Source: a virus. Taken from it: a stretch of DNA of 23,621 nucleotides. This document shows, piece by piece, positions 17,272-23,373 of this stretch (positions are counted from its first letter, which is position 1; every line of letters starts with the position of its first letter). The stretch spans positions 64,001 to 87,621 of the IMG/VR virus record IMGVR_UViG_3300009702_000001; one strand, given 5' to 3'. The notes under the pieces were generated by a model, which saw only the letters and a list, made by a program, of their open reading frames with translations, was not told the DNA's origin and did no database searches. The translations under genes were made by a program, and so were the position numbers.

Positions 17272-17597
17272 TTCCTTTGACTCCGTTTGTTGTTCATGGC
17301 GGAACCGAAAGGAAACGCCATTATCGCAATTTTTTGTGATTGGGGAATGGTTGCCCTTACCCAAATTTCATTTGTTCTAATTGGAAGGTCAATCCGCCAA
17401 GCGGGAAAAGCCGCAACAAGGGCCAAATCATCTTGACCGTTCAACGAAAAGTAAGGGGCATTCTGAATGGTAACGACAAAAACCCCAACAATGTAAACTC
17501 GGCTTGCCGTGAATCCAAATTGGAAACGGAAAGCGTTTTCATACTGCAACGGCAACGGGGTAACCGCACTATCAATTTCAATCAATTTAGGGAGCAT
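17268..17597 (-). CDS. Unknown small virion-region protein, paralogue A
   Basis: A 109-residue protein from ATG 17597 (AAGGA 5-6 nt upstream); a TTG at 17612 is a weaker alternative. Residues 1-95 align with the next gene by eye (LIEID, FGFTASRV, PYFSLNGQDD, NEIWVRATI, IMAFP). It carries an extra basic tail, SAMNNKRSQRK, at its C-terminus. It overlaps the upstream gene by 11 nt and the downstream one by 4 nt. The function is unknown; a small beta-sandwich virion protein is the best description. Confidence 0.65.
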   Translation of the reverse strand: MLPKLIEIDSAVTPLPLQYENAFRFQFGFTASRVYIVGVFVVTIQNAPYFSLNGQDDLALVAAFPAWRIDLPIRTNEIWVRATIPQSQKIAIMAFPFGSAMNNKRSQRK

Positions 17598-17931
17598 AAC
17601 ATTCCTTTTCAACGCATACTTTCATTACACGTTGATTTGTATTATAAACTTGCATTTCAATCCGCAACCCTTTTATACAAAACCAAACCGATTCACCTAA
17701 TATATTCCGCTTGGGTTTTCCAGTTATCAAGCCGGCCCCGAATCCGTATGCTTTCAAGCCCGAATTCGGGACCGGCAAAGAATGAAGCGTTTTCCGGCAA
17801 TGGACCCCCATTGCCGTAATGGACTCGGACCAACCTTCCCCGGAACAAAAACGTTCCCAGGAAAGCCGGTCCGCTTCCCGGTTCAAATCAAAGGACAGGG
17901 TTTGCCCGTCCCTGAATTGCACCTTGACCAA
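17587..17931 (-). CDS. Unknown protein in the head gene block
   Basis: The most likely start is TTG 17931 (GGGAAG 7 nt upstream, spanning the end of the previous frame), giving 114 residues; GTG 17922 is possible. The protein begins VKVQFRDGQTLSFDLNREAD, then WERFCSGEGWSESITAMGV, and ends with a Cys-containing tail KVCVEKECYAP. A longer in-frame reading starting at ATG 18108 exists, but its first 59 codons are an Arg/Pro/Ser-rich shadow of the frame that continues the upstream gene (see 17936-18109). It is followed by the paralogue pair. No function is recognised. Confidence 0.6.
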   Translation of the reverse strand: MVKVQFRDGQTLSFDLNREADRLSWERFCSGEGWSESITAMGVHCRKTLHSLPVPNSGLKAYGFGAGLITGKPKRNILGESVWFCIKGLRIEMQVYNTNQRVMKVCVEKECYAP

Positions 17932-17935
17932 AGGG

Positions 17936-18109
17936 TTACTTCCCTTTGCCCTTGCCCTTTTTGCCCTTGCCGGAAACCATGATTTCCGGGGTAGGGCTCC
18001 GGGGCTCCGGTTGGGTCCCCTCGCCTTCCCGGGGCTCGGGTTGGGGCTCGGGGGTCGGCTCGGGCGCCGCGTCCCCCTGGGGGGCTTTCCGGGGCTTGTA
18101 TTCCCCATG
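17936..18109 (-). other. In-frame coding extension after TAA of the small head-region protein
   Basis: Immediately after the TAA at 18110-18112 the same frame stays open for 57 codons, to TAA 17936-17938. It reads HGEYKPRKAPQGDAAPEPTP, then QPEPREGEGTQPEPR, ending in a Lys/Gly tail (SGKGKKGKGKGK). The Ala-Pro-Glu segment uses nearly the same DAAPE codons as the acidic repeat of the scaffold-like protein at 20531-20650, which argues that this frame was or is translated. The competing frame in this stretch is a low-complexity Arg/Pro/Ser sequence. Confidence 0.55.
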
Positions 18110-18358
18110 TTAGACAACGTAACGGGCAAAGGTTCGGTCCCCGAGTGTTTCCTTGACGGCTTCCAACTCGGATTCAGAAACAACGGCCGTTGTGTTTTGC
18201 CGAAGGGAAAGGGTCCCCGAGCGGACAACGGCAAGGCGTTGGAACGCGGATTCCCGCTTTTCCTTTTTCGCCTTGACGGCTTCCCGCTTGACTGCCCCCG
18301 TCAAATCGACTTCAACCGGCGTTTTGCCGGTATAGGAAATCAACAGTTGCTTGGGCAT
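18110..18358 (-). CDS. Unknown small protein, probably truncated by an in-frame TAA
   Basis: An 82-residue protein from ATG 18358 (AAGGGG 7 nt upstream); ATG 18361 directly before it is possible and overlaps the upstream TGA. The sequence starts MPKQLLISYTGKTPVEVDLT, has a Lys-rich helix (VKREAVKAKKEKRE) and ends RTFARYVV at a TAA. Downstream, the same frame continues as a plausible Pro/Glu and Lys/Gly-rich tail (17936-18109), so the original product was probably about 140 residues. Its role is unknown; it belongs to the block of small head genes after the capsid gene. Confidence 0.6.
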   Translation of the reverse strand: MPKQLLISYTGKTPVEVDLTGAVKREAVKAKKEKRESAFQRLAVVRSGTLSLRQNTTAVVSESELEAVKETLGDRTFARYVV

Positions 18359-18624
18359 CATTCATCCCCTTCCGTCTTTTTGACCTTTTTGACCTTTTTG
18401 ACCGTCTTTTTTCTCTTGACGGTCTTGACAACCGGAGCCGGTTTCAGGTCTTGCTTTTCAACGTCCCGAAGAAGAAACCCCTTGACCCCTTCCAACTTGC
18501 GCCGGACGGCAACGGAAGTAACCCGCTTTGGAACGTTGCGATTGAAGCGAACCCCGGCAACCGTGTAAGACGCTCCGGCATGGAACGTTGCTTCACAGTA
18601 TGCCCAATTCTCAAAATCTGTCAT
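18358..18624 (-). CDS. Small head-region protein with Lys-rich tail
   Basis: An 88-residue protein from ATG 18624, with AAAGGGG 8 nt upstream (TTG 18654 is an alternative). The N-terminal ~55 residues are a small domain: FHAGASYTVAGVRFNRNVPK, then SVAVRRKLEGVKGFLLRDV. This resembles short phage head proteins that carry an 'F..GV.F..G.P..V' pattern. The C-terminal ~35 residues are strongly basic (KTVKRKKTVKKVKKVKKTEG), encoded in part by a 9-bp repeat. It may bind DNA or the capsid interior, which is inference. The stop TGA overlaps the next start. Confidence 0.6.
   Translation of the reverse strand: MTDFENWAYCEATFHAGASYTVAGVRFNRNVPKRVTSVAVRRKLEGVKGFLLRDVEKQDLKPAPVVKTVKRKKTVKKVKKVKKTEGDE
18376..18402 (-). 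repeat. Three tandem 9-bp units in the Lys-rich tail
   Basis: The plus strand has three exact copies of ctttttgac, coding for the K-V-K periodicity of the basic tail in the 88-residue protein. It is a short in-frame repeat prone to copy-number change. Confidence 0.8.
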
Positions 18625-18683
18625 CTTGTTACCCCTTTCGTTGTTAGGGTCCAAATGATGACTTCGGACCCAACAAGGAATCC

Positions 18684-18711
18684 GACCCCCGGGGGACTAA
18701 CCCCGGGGGTC
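18684..18711 (-). terminator. Strong GC hairpin after the major capsid gene
   Basis: Perfect 11-bp arms GACCCCCGGGG and CCCCGGGGGTC surround a 6-nt loop, 11 nt after the capsid gene's TAA. No long U-run follows (GGATTCCTTGTTG), so it may be a weak terminator, an attenuator reducing downstream head-gene expression, or a 3' end stabiliser of the capsid message. The structure is seen directly; the function is inferred. Confidence 0.6.
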
Positions 18712-18721
18712 AAGTCCCATG

Positions 18722-19324
18722 TTACAGGGTCGGGTCTTCAAGGTTCTTAACCAAGACAACCGCGTCCGTATTTTCAAACTTGCAATCCACGGAAACCGTG
18801 ATTGCGTATTCGTTGACACCCTTGAAGATGTTTCGGTCCCGTTCAATCCGAACGTCAAGCCCAATGGCAAGAATCAGATTGCTCGGGTTGGTCAACATCA
18901 ACTTGCCCCCCGTCCGGTAAGAAACGCGGACGGTTTGCCCGGTCGTAATGCCGGCCCCCAAAGAAGTCCAAGTCCCGTTGGTATAGTCAACGGTGTAATC
19001 GGTTCCTTCAATGTAGGGAACAATTCCCGTTCCCGGGTAAATGGGAAGGTTGGTCGGAGTGATAACCACGTCCGAAATTGGCTTATGCGCCAACGCAACG
19101 GCAGTCAACGCGGCAACCGAATCTTCCGCGTAAAGCGGGGAACGTTCCATCAACGGAACGGGCATCAATTCAACCCCAAAGGGGGTCAAGTTGTTGACGG
19201 ACTGCAAAGCGTTGTCCCCGAGGGGGGTTGCCCGTTGGGATTGCGCTTCCCGGTATGCCTGTTCATGGTCGGGGCTCGACAGATACTTAATCAAATTCCG
19301 ATTGCGCCGGAATTTGGTAGGCAT
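18722..19324 (-). CDS. Major capsid protein, C-terminal part (after in-frame TAA)
   Basis: An ORF of 200 residues from ATG 19324. The same frame is open upstream from 19393, right after the TAA that ends the N-terminal part. It reads MPTKFRRNRNLIKYL, then SPDHEQAYREAQSQRATPLG, TPFGVELMPVPLM and a C-terminal strand set (ITVSVDCKFENTDAVVLVKN). These are HK97-fold capsid elements: a 'MP.K(F/Y)R' strand, 'Y....R.T.LGD' and 'G(V/I)...P.P.M'. Residues ~78-142 (VVITPTNLPIYPG… TVRVSYRTGG) look like an inserted beta-sandwich. A weak AAGG 11 nt upstream gives little support for independent translation. With readthrough the whole protein is 398 residues. Confidence 0.78.
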   Translation of the reverse strand: MPTKFRRNRNLIKYLSSPDHEQAYREAQSQRATPLGDNALQSVNNLTPFGVELMPVPLMERSPLYAEDSVAALTAVALAHKPISDVVITPTNLPIYPGTGIVPYIEGTDYTVDYTNGTWTSLGAGITTGQTVRVSYRTGGKLMLTNPSNLILAIGLDVRIERDRNIFKGVNEYAITVSVDCKFENTDAVVLVKNLEDPTL

Positions 19325-19393
19325 TGCAAGAATTGCCTTGTTGAAGATGGGACCCCCGATTGCCGCGTTTTCCGCGTCAACAACGTGTCCCGC

Positions 19394-19918
19394 TTACGCT
19401 TGCTTCAAGAAACCTTCAAAGGCGGAAAGGTAATCGTCCCCAATGTAATTGGTAGAAGAAGCGTCAAGGAAGATATCGGACTCGGGACGGGCAACCATCG
19501 GCAACATGCCCCCAATCCAAACTTCATCCAAGTTGTTGGCAAGCGTTGTTGCCATTTCTTGAATGATGGTATCTTCAACTTGGTCTTCTTCAATGTTGTG
19601 TCGCATGAAAAGGTCCCCGATTTCAAAGGGAACCATCATATCCACGGGTTGCAGGGTAACCCGGGAAGTTGACACAAGGCGCCGAATCATCGGGTCAACG
19701 GCTTCCGCCTTGCGGACGGCAACTCGGTTGCCAACCCCGATTTTTTCGATATACTTTTGTTCCGGGGTAAACCGTTCAATCCGCCCAACGTTCTTCAAGA
19801 CGCTTTCGTCAACAACGTAGGAAACGAATTTGTTGGCTTGTTCGGGATTCAGTTTCCCCGCGTCAATCAGTTGGGCCGTAGTGATTGCGGCCCGTTCCAT
19901 CAATTCCTTGTTGGTCAT
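19394..19918 (-). CDS. Major capsid protein, N-terminal part (ends at in-frame TAA)
   Basis: Starting at ATG 19918 (GGAAG upstream) it gives 174 residues ending FEGFLKQA-TAA. The sequence has the N-arm and E-loop/spine features of HK97-fold capsid proteins (VAVRKAEAVDPMIRRLVSTS; VPFEIGDLFMRHNIEEDQVE; DTIIQEMATTLANNLDEVWI; IGDDYLSAFEGFLKQA). The next 23 in-frame codons read AGHVVDAENAAIGGPIFNKA and so on. That is the expected continuation of such proteins ('G.L....VDA…') and runs straight into the C-terminal ORF at 19324. A capsid ending here could not fold, so the stop is a nonsense mutation, sequence error, or is read through. Confidence 0.8.
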   Translation of the reverse strand: MTNKELMERAAITTAQLIDAGKLNPEQANKFVSYVVDESVLKNVGRIERFTPEQKYIEKIGVGNRVAVRKAEAVDPMIRRLVSTSRVTLQPVDMMVPFEIGDLFMRHNIEEDQVEDTIIQEMATTLANNLDEVWIGGMLPMVARPESDIFLDASSTNYIGDDYLSAFEGFLKQA

Positions 19919-19972
19919 GGGTCTTCTTCCTTCCTTGGTAGCGTTGATTCGCTTGCTATGGTATGGGCCGCG

Positions 19973-20131
19973 TTAGCCCTTGGTTACGGTGTTACTGGCA
20001 ACGGAAATACTTGTAACGTAATTCCCCGCAAGGGTTCCTTCGGTGTCAAGTTTGGTCAACAAGGCAACCAACCCGCCTTTTTCGGCAACGGCCTTTTGAC
20101 CTTCATATTGCCGTTGTTTTTGTTCGGACAT
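19973..20131 (-). CDS. Small 52-residue protein upstream of the capsid gene
   Basis: ATG 20131 has a strong AAGGAAAAGGAA ribosome site. The product starts MSEQKQRQYEGQKAVAEKGG, then LVALLTKLDTEGTLAGNYVT, and ends at TAA 19973. It has an N-terminal polar helix and a beta-prone C-terminus rich in Thr/Ser/Val. It is not a shadow: the surrounding frames lack ribosome sites. The position just before the major capsid gene suggests a minor capsid, decoration or head-fibre-type protein, or a scaffold helper. I do not recognise its family. Confidence 0.62.
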   Translation of the reverse strand: MSEQKQRQYEGQKAVAEKGGLVALLTKLDTEGTLAGNYVTSISVASNTVTKG

Positions 20132-20176
20132 TTCCTTTTCCTTTCGGTTTTAGTTTTCGGTCCCGGGCCGGTTTCT

Positions 20177-20302
20177 TTAGCGCAAGACTCCGGCCCATAG
20201 ACCCTTGCCCGAACCGTTACCGTCCGACCGTTCAACCGGCCCTTCGGTTCCATCTTCTTCAGCATTACCGCCCGAGCGGACGGAACGTTCAACCTTGTTG
20301 AC
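20177..20302 (-). other. In-frame coding extension after TAG of the scaffold-like protein
   Basis: After the TAG at 20303-20305 the frame stays open for 41 codons to TAA 20177. It reads VNKVERSVRSGG, then an acidic Asn/Glu/Gly linker and a C-terminal GSGKGLWAGVL. The heptad pattern of the preceding coiled coil (V..M…F…L..I…V..L) continues across the stop as V..V…V. A 'W.G(V/L)(L/F)' terminus is common in XkdF-type prohead proteins. It therefore appears to be the true C-terminus of the protein. Confidence 0.62.
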
Positions 20303-21511
20303 CTACCCCGCCAACCCTTCAACGGTCTTGGAAATGGAAGTCAAACCCGCTTCAAAGGTTTGTCCCATACGTTCAACAACGGCCGTCAAGCCGGCAACTG
20401 ATTCCCCAAGGGCTTCAATTTGCCCGTCAACGGCCGTAGCCGGGGCTTCTTCGGCCGTTTCGGGCTCGGAAGGGGTAGGGGTCCCCGGTTCGGCTTCCGC
20501 GTCCCCAGGGGCTTCCTGGGGACTTCCATCGGGGGCCGCGTCTTGCTCGGGTTCGGGGGTCGCTTCCGGTTCCGGGGCCGGTTTCCCCTCGGGGGCCGCG
20601 TCTTGCTCGGGTTCGGGGGTCGCTTCCGGTTCCGGGGCCGGTTTCCCCTCGGGGTCTTGGTTTTCCCCGGATGCAACCGGGGCAGTTGCCGTAAGCCCCA
20701 GGGCTCCGGTGAAAACGCCTTCCATCCGTTCGACCAACTTTTCAAGCCGGCCGATACCTTCATCTAGGTTCTTCATTCGCGTTTTCTCCTCGGAATTGGT
20801 TTCGGGTTCATCTTCTTCGGTCCGTTCAACCGATTGTTGTAATTTGTCCCGGACTTCCTTTGGTAAAAGCCGGTCAAGTTTGTCATCGGGGTTGTAAGAC
20901 GGATTCGCGCCCCCCTTCAATTGGGCTTCAACAATCCGCGTATGAATGACGCGCCGGCTTTCGGTCTTGCTATAGACCTTGAAGGCTTGCTTGAACCGGG
21001 CTCGGGCGTTGTTCGCTCGGGCAACGTCAATCTTGTTATCTTCCTGTCCCAACGGATACTTCAAGTTTACGGGGTCCCCATAAAGATTTTCCGTGGTAGG
21101 GTCCCCCGAGGGATAGGACAGATTTTCCCCCTTGTCTTCAAGGGCTTCAATCCCATATTTTTCGGACCGCTTTTCTTGCGCCTTGCGCTTGCGTTCCGTT
21201 GTTGAATCTGCCCGGGGGACTTGCCGGACAACCGCGCCGGTAATGGCCGTTCCGTCAATGGCAACTTCAACGGCTTCCTGCCGGGCGACAACAGGAACAG
21301 ATTTCCCGTCCGCGTTACTCCGGCGCAACGCTTCAACCGCGTCTTTTGTCATTGCGCGTCTTGTGCGTTTCGGCATTTCTTCTTCCCCTTCCGAACGGAC
21401 AACCATAAATTTATCCCCGGTTGCCGGGCGCCCAACAATGTCAACCTTGAAGACTTCAACGTCTTCAAGTTTATGGGTCGGATTCCGTTCTTCATCGGCT
21501 TGCGTTGTCAT
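20303..21511 (-). CDS. Scaffold-like prohead protein (XkdF C-terminal region-like)
   Basis: A 402-residue acidic protein; ATG 21511 has AAGGGG 7 nt upstream. The N-terminus HKLEDVEVFKVDIVGRPATG then KFMVVR matches the segment after the protease domain in XkdF-type proteins ('…V.EVSLVD.PAN…F.V.K'). The middle is basic/helical. Residues ~305-375 are a disordered Pro/Glu/Ala stretch with a perfect 20-residue repeat. The C-terminus is a coiled coil (ALGESVAGLTAVVERM…) that runs into a TAG. It would act as an internal scaffold during prohead assembly, cut by the protease encoded upstream. The gene is in frame with that protease across a TAA and GGGGATATT. Confidence 0.68.
   Translation of the reverse strand: MTTQADEERNPTHKLEDVEVFKVDIVGRPATGDKFMVVRSEGEEEMPKRTRRAMTKDAVEALRRSNADGKSVPVVARQEAVEVAIDGTAITGAVVRQVPRADSTTERKRKAQEKRSEKYGIEALEDKGENLSYPSGDPTTENLYGDPVNLKYPLGQEDNKIDVARANNARARFKQAFKVYSKTESRRVIHTRIVEAQLKGGANPSYNPDDKLDRLLPKEVRDKLQQSVERTEEDEPETNSEEKTRMKNLDEGIGRLEKLVERMEGVFTGALGLTATAPVASGENQDPEGKPAPEPEATPEPEQDAAPEGKPAPEPEATPEPEQDAAPDGSPQEAPGDAEAEPGTPTPSEPETAEEAPATAVDGQIEALGESVAGLTAVVERMGQTFEAGLTSISKTVEGLAG
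20531..20650 (-). repeat. Perfect 60-bp tandem duplication in the scaffold-like gene
   Basis: Two identical 60-bp copies (20531-20590, 20591-20650) encode a 20-residue Pro/Glu/Ala unit, PAPEPEATPEPEQDAAPEGK in phase. The lack of any mismatch suggests a recent duplication by slippage or recombination, in a disordered linker that tolerates length change. Confidence 0.9.
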
Positions 21512-21520
21512 AATATCCCC

Positions 21521-21958
21521 TTATGCCGCAACCGGGATTCGCTTTGCAAATGCTTCCAAGGAAAACCCGGTATATGTTCCGTTCAAGATGCCTTCCCAAA
21601 TATCGTCATCCAAGACCCGGACGGTCATAACCCAAGCCCCCTTCGGAACGCGGACCCCATTGATTACGTCTTCATTCCGCGTTTGCCAACATTCAACAAT
21701 ACGAATAACATCATTGAAAAGGACCGGGTTATCTGCCGAGTCTTTAATATGATTGACTCCGGTATTCTGGAAAACTTCCATGAACCGAAGCATTGCCGTT
21801 CTGATTTCTTCTTCCGAAATTGTGTTACCGTATGAATCAACGTTTTCAGGGTCTGCAACAACGCCGGTAACAAGACGTTCCCAACCGCTTCCGTCAACGG
21901 CTTCCGTTTCATCCCTTGCGATAAAATCACAAGTTTGTTTGTAGGCAACAACGGTCAT
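21521..21958 (-). CDS. Prohead protease, XkdF/S78_2-like
   Basis: A 145-residue protein from ATG 21958 (overlaps the upstream TGA; AAGG 7 nt before it). The pattern fits XkdF-type prohead proteases: RLVTGVVADPENVDSYGNTI, SEEEIRTAMLRFME with an NTGVNHIKDS segment (His near residue 70), and VPKGAWVMTVRVLDDDIWEG then TGFSLEAFAKR (candidate active-site Ser). A TAA follows; after GGGGATATT the same frame restarts as the scaffold-like gene, whose first residues match the next part of XkdF. The usual single protein may therefore be split here. It cleaves scaffold and capsid arms during head maturation. Confidence 0.72.
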   Translation of the reverse strand: MTVVAYKQTCDFIARDETEAVDGSGWERLVTGVVADPENVDSYGNTISEEEIRTAMLRFMEVFQNTGVNHIKDSADNPVLFNDVIRIVECWQTRNEDVINGVRVPKGAWVMTVRVLDDDIWEGILNGTYTGFSLEAFAKRIPVAA

Positions 21959-22383
21959 TTTGCAACCTTCGGGTAACCCCCGGTTGCCGGGCGCCCATGG
22001 AAACGGCTTTCATGCCCTTGGACTGAAAGAATAGAAGCGTTTTCAATTTCGGTTGGCATGTTGTCAACTTTTGCTTCAAGTTTAGTTACGGCAGTTGTTA
22101 GGGCTTGAAGGCTATCGGTTGTCTTGCCCAAGACAACTTCCATTTTTTCCGAAGTCTTGACAAATGAATCCGTCAATTCTTTTCGGGTTTCACGGCATTC
22201 CGTTTCCGTTACAATATCTAATGCCGCAACTTGCCCCGTGTTCACAACTCCCGGGTTGGTTACTCCGGCCGGGACCGCTTCACCTTGGGCGCCCCTCGGA
22301 AGAAGATAGCGTCCGGCCCCTGCCCCTACCCCCAATGCCGCAAGAATTCCGCCAATGACTAAGCCGATAGTATGTGCGTCCAT
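21955..22383 (-). CDS. Unknown membrane-anchored coiled-coil protein
   Basis: A 142-residue protein. Residues ~5-27 form one hydrophobic, Gly/Ala-rich segment (IGLVIGGILAALGVGAGAGR); residues ~55-115 are a polar helix likely to be a coiled coil (TKLEAKVDNMPTEIENA). The ATG has AAAGGG about 7 nt upstream and lies 30 nt after the minor head gene. Holin-like size and one membrane segment are seen, but the place between minor head protein and protease is unusual for a holin. A portal-associated or membrane-related assembly factor is equally possible. No family is recognised. Confidence 0.55.
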   Translation of the reverse strand: MDAHTIGLVIGGILAALGVGAGAGRYLLPRGAQGEAVPAGVTNPGVVNTGQVAALDIVTETECRETRKELTDSFVKTSEKMEVVLGKTTDSLQALTTAVTKLEAKVDNMPTEIENASILSVQGHESRFHGRPATGGYPKVAK

Positions 22384-22413
22384 TTACTTTCCCTTTGGGC
22401 ATTGGTAACAATC

Positions 22414-23373
22414 CTAGTCAATCGCTTCAACCGAGGAACGGCAAAAACCATGTAAGGGGGGAAGTGCAATTCCCGCTTCTTCCAAGTTTTTGTTTTGTTC
22501 CGAAAAAGAACCCGTCCCCGCAATCACTCGGACGGATTCCACGTTTTTAGGCCATGGATGCGCTTGCTTGAAATCCTCGGGGGATTCGGAAAGGGAAACG
22601 TCTTGCAACGTTTGAACCCCACTAGCAACCGTAAAAACCCGGCCGTTCATTTCCTGGCAAACTTCCGAAGTCCTTTCATCCATTACGGCCGTAAATTGGT
22701 AACGGGCAAATCCCGCGTCATCCATCGCAGAAACGGACGAATAAACCCGGGAGCGTTGCGCCACATTTGCCGCAACGATTCGGGTATAGTTATCAACGTT
22801 CCCAGCAAACCGGGCCGGAATAGTGGATTCAAATGAAGACGCGCCCCCGGACAATGCAAATTCCCGGCGCAAAACATCCTTCATTGTGCGCCCGGCCGCT
22901 TCCCGCCCAAAGCCCCCTTCAACCGTTACATTGTATCCAACTTCCGCAATACGTTGTGATAAATGGTCCCCGTAAAAATTACCAATCCAATACGGGCCGT
23001 CATTGGCCAATGCCCGGACAATGCCTTTGTCAAGTTTGGTCATCTTGAAAGCAGTATTTACCTTTGCGGCTTCCGCTTCTTTGACAACCCGGTAAAGACC
23101 GTCCGTTAAAATGGTCAAACGCTTTACGTCTTTGGGTTTGGTAATTCCCTTCAACTTGACCGCTAGAACGGCAATCATCGCACGGTAACCCGTGGTATTG
23201 TCCGGCGCGTCATTGAAGGCTTTTATACTTTCGTTTATCGCTTCATCCGATTCCCGAGCCCAAGCCCCGGTCAAGGTCTTATCATAGTCCCGGACCATAT
23301 CGGCAACAACTTTGTTGATGCCGTCTTCATCCAATTCACGTTGAATCAGACTATGGGCGCAAGCAAAACACAT
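22414..23373 (-). CDS. Minor head protein, Mu gpF-like head morphogenesis protein
   Basis: A 319-residue protein. Its C-terminal domain has the Mu-F signature YQFTAVMDERTSEVCQEMNG then VFTV (residues 225-247) and the terminal ALPPLHGFCRSSV (residues 303-315). The N-terminal 210 residues are helical and include a leading CFAC (CxxC). The ATG overlaps the portal-like gene stop (TAATG). A TAG follows EAID; reading on gives DCYQCPKGK before a second stop. This protein family sits beside the portal and helps initiate head assembly. The order portal, F-like, protease, scaffold, capsid is canonical. Confidence 0.78.
   Translation of the reverse strand: MCFACAHSLIQRELDEDGINKVVADMVRDYDKTLTGAWARESDEAINESIKAFNDAPDNTTGYRAMIAVLAVKLKGITKPKDVKRLTILTDGLYRVVKEAEAAKVNTAFKMTKLDKGIVRALANDGPYWIGNFYGDHLSQRIAEVGYNVTVEGGFGREAAGRTMKDVLRREFALSGGASSFESTIPARFAGNVDNYTRIVAANVAQRSRVYSSVSAMDDAGFARYQFTAVMDERTSEVCQEMNGRVFTVASGVQTLQDVSLSESPEDFKQAHPWPKNVESVRVIAGTGSFSEQNKNLEEAGIALPPLHGFCRSSVEAID

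Noticed and set aside
18034-18108. ATG 18108 as start of a 173-residue version of the gene ending at 17587
   Set aside because: The added N-terminus is Arg/Pro/Ser low complexity and overlaps a frame with better coding character. TTG 17931 has a ribosome site and begins a well-formed protein.
17819-18568. Plus-strand open frame of 249 codons with Gly/Leu/Pro repeats
   Set aside because: It is antisense to three or four minus-strand genes. Its low-complexity Gly/Leu/Pro run mirrors the Pro/Glu tail on the other strand.
18719-19672. Plus-strand open frame of 317 codons opposite the capsid gene, crossing its TAA
   Set aside because: It is antisense to recognisable capsid sequence, is rich in Asn/Gly/Arg/Val as expected of a shadow frame, and has no plausible neighbours on its strand. 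Its length follows from codon bias on the minus strand.
20205-20897. Ser/Gly-rich plus-strand open frame (230 codons)
   Set aside because: It is a complement of the acidic 60-bp repeat in the scaffold-like gene; the repeat creates open frames in several phases.
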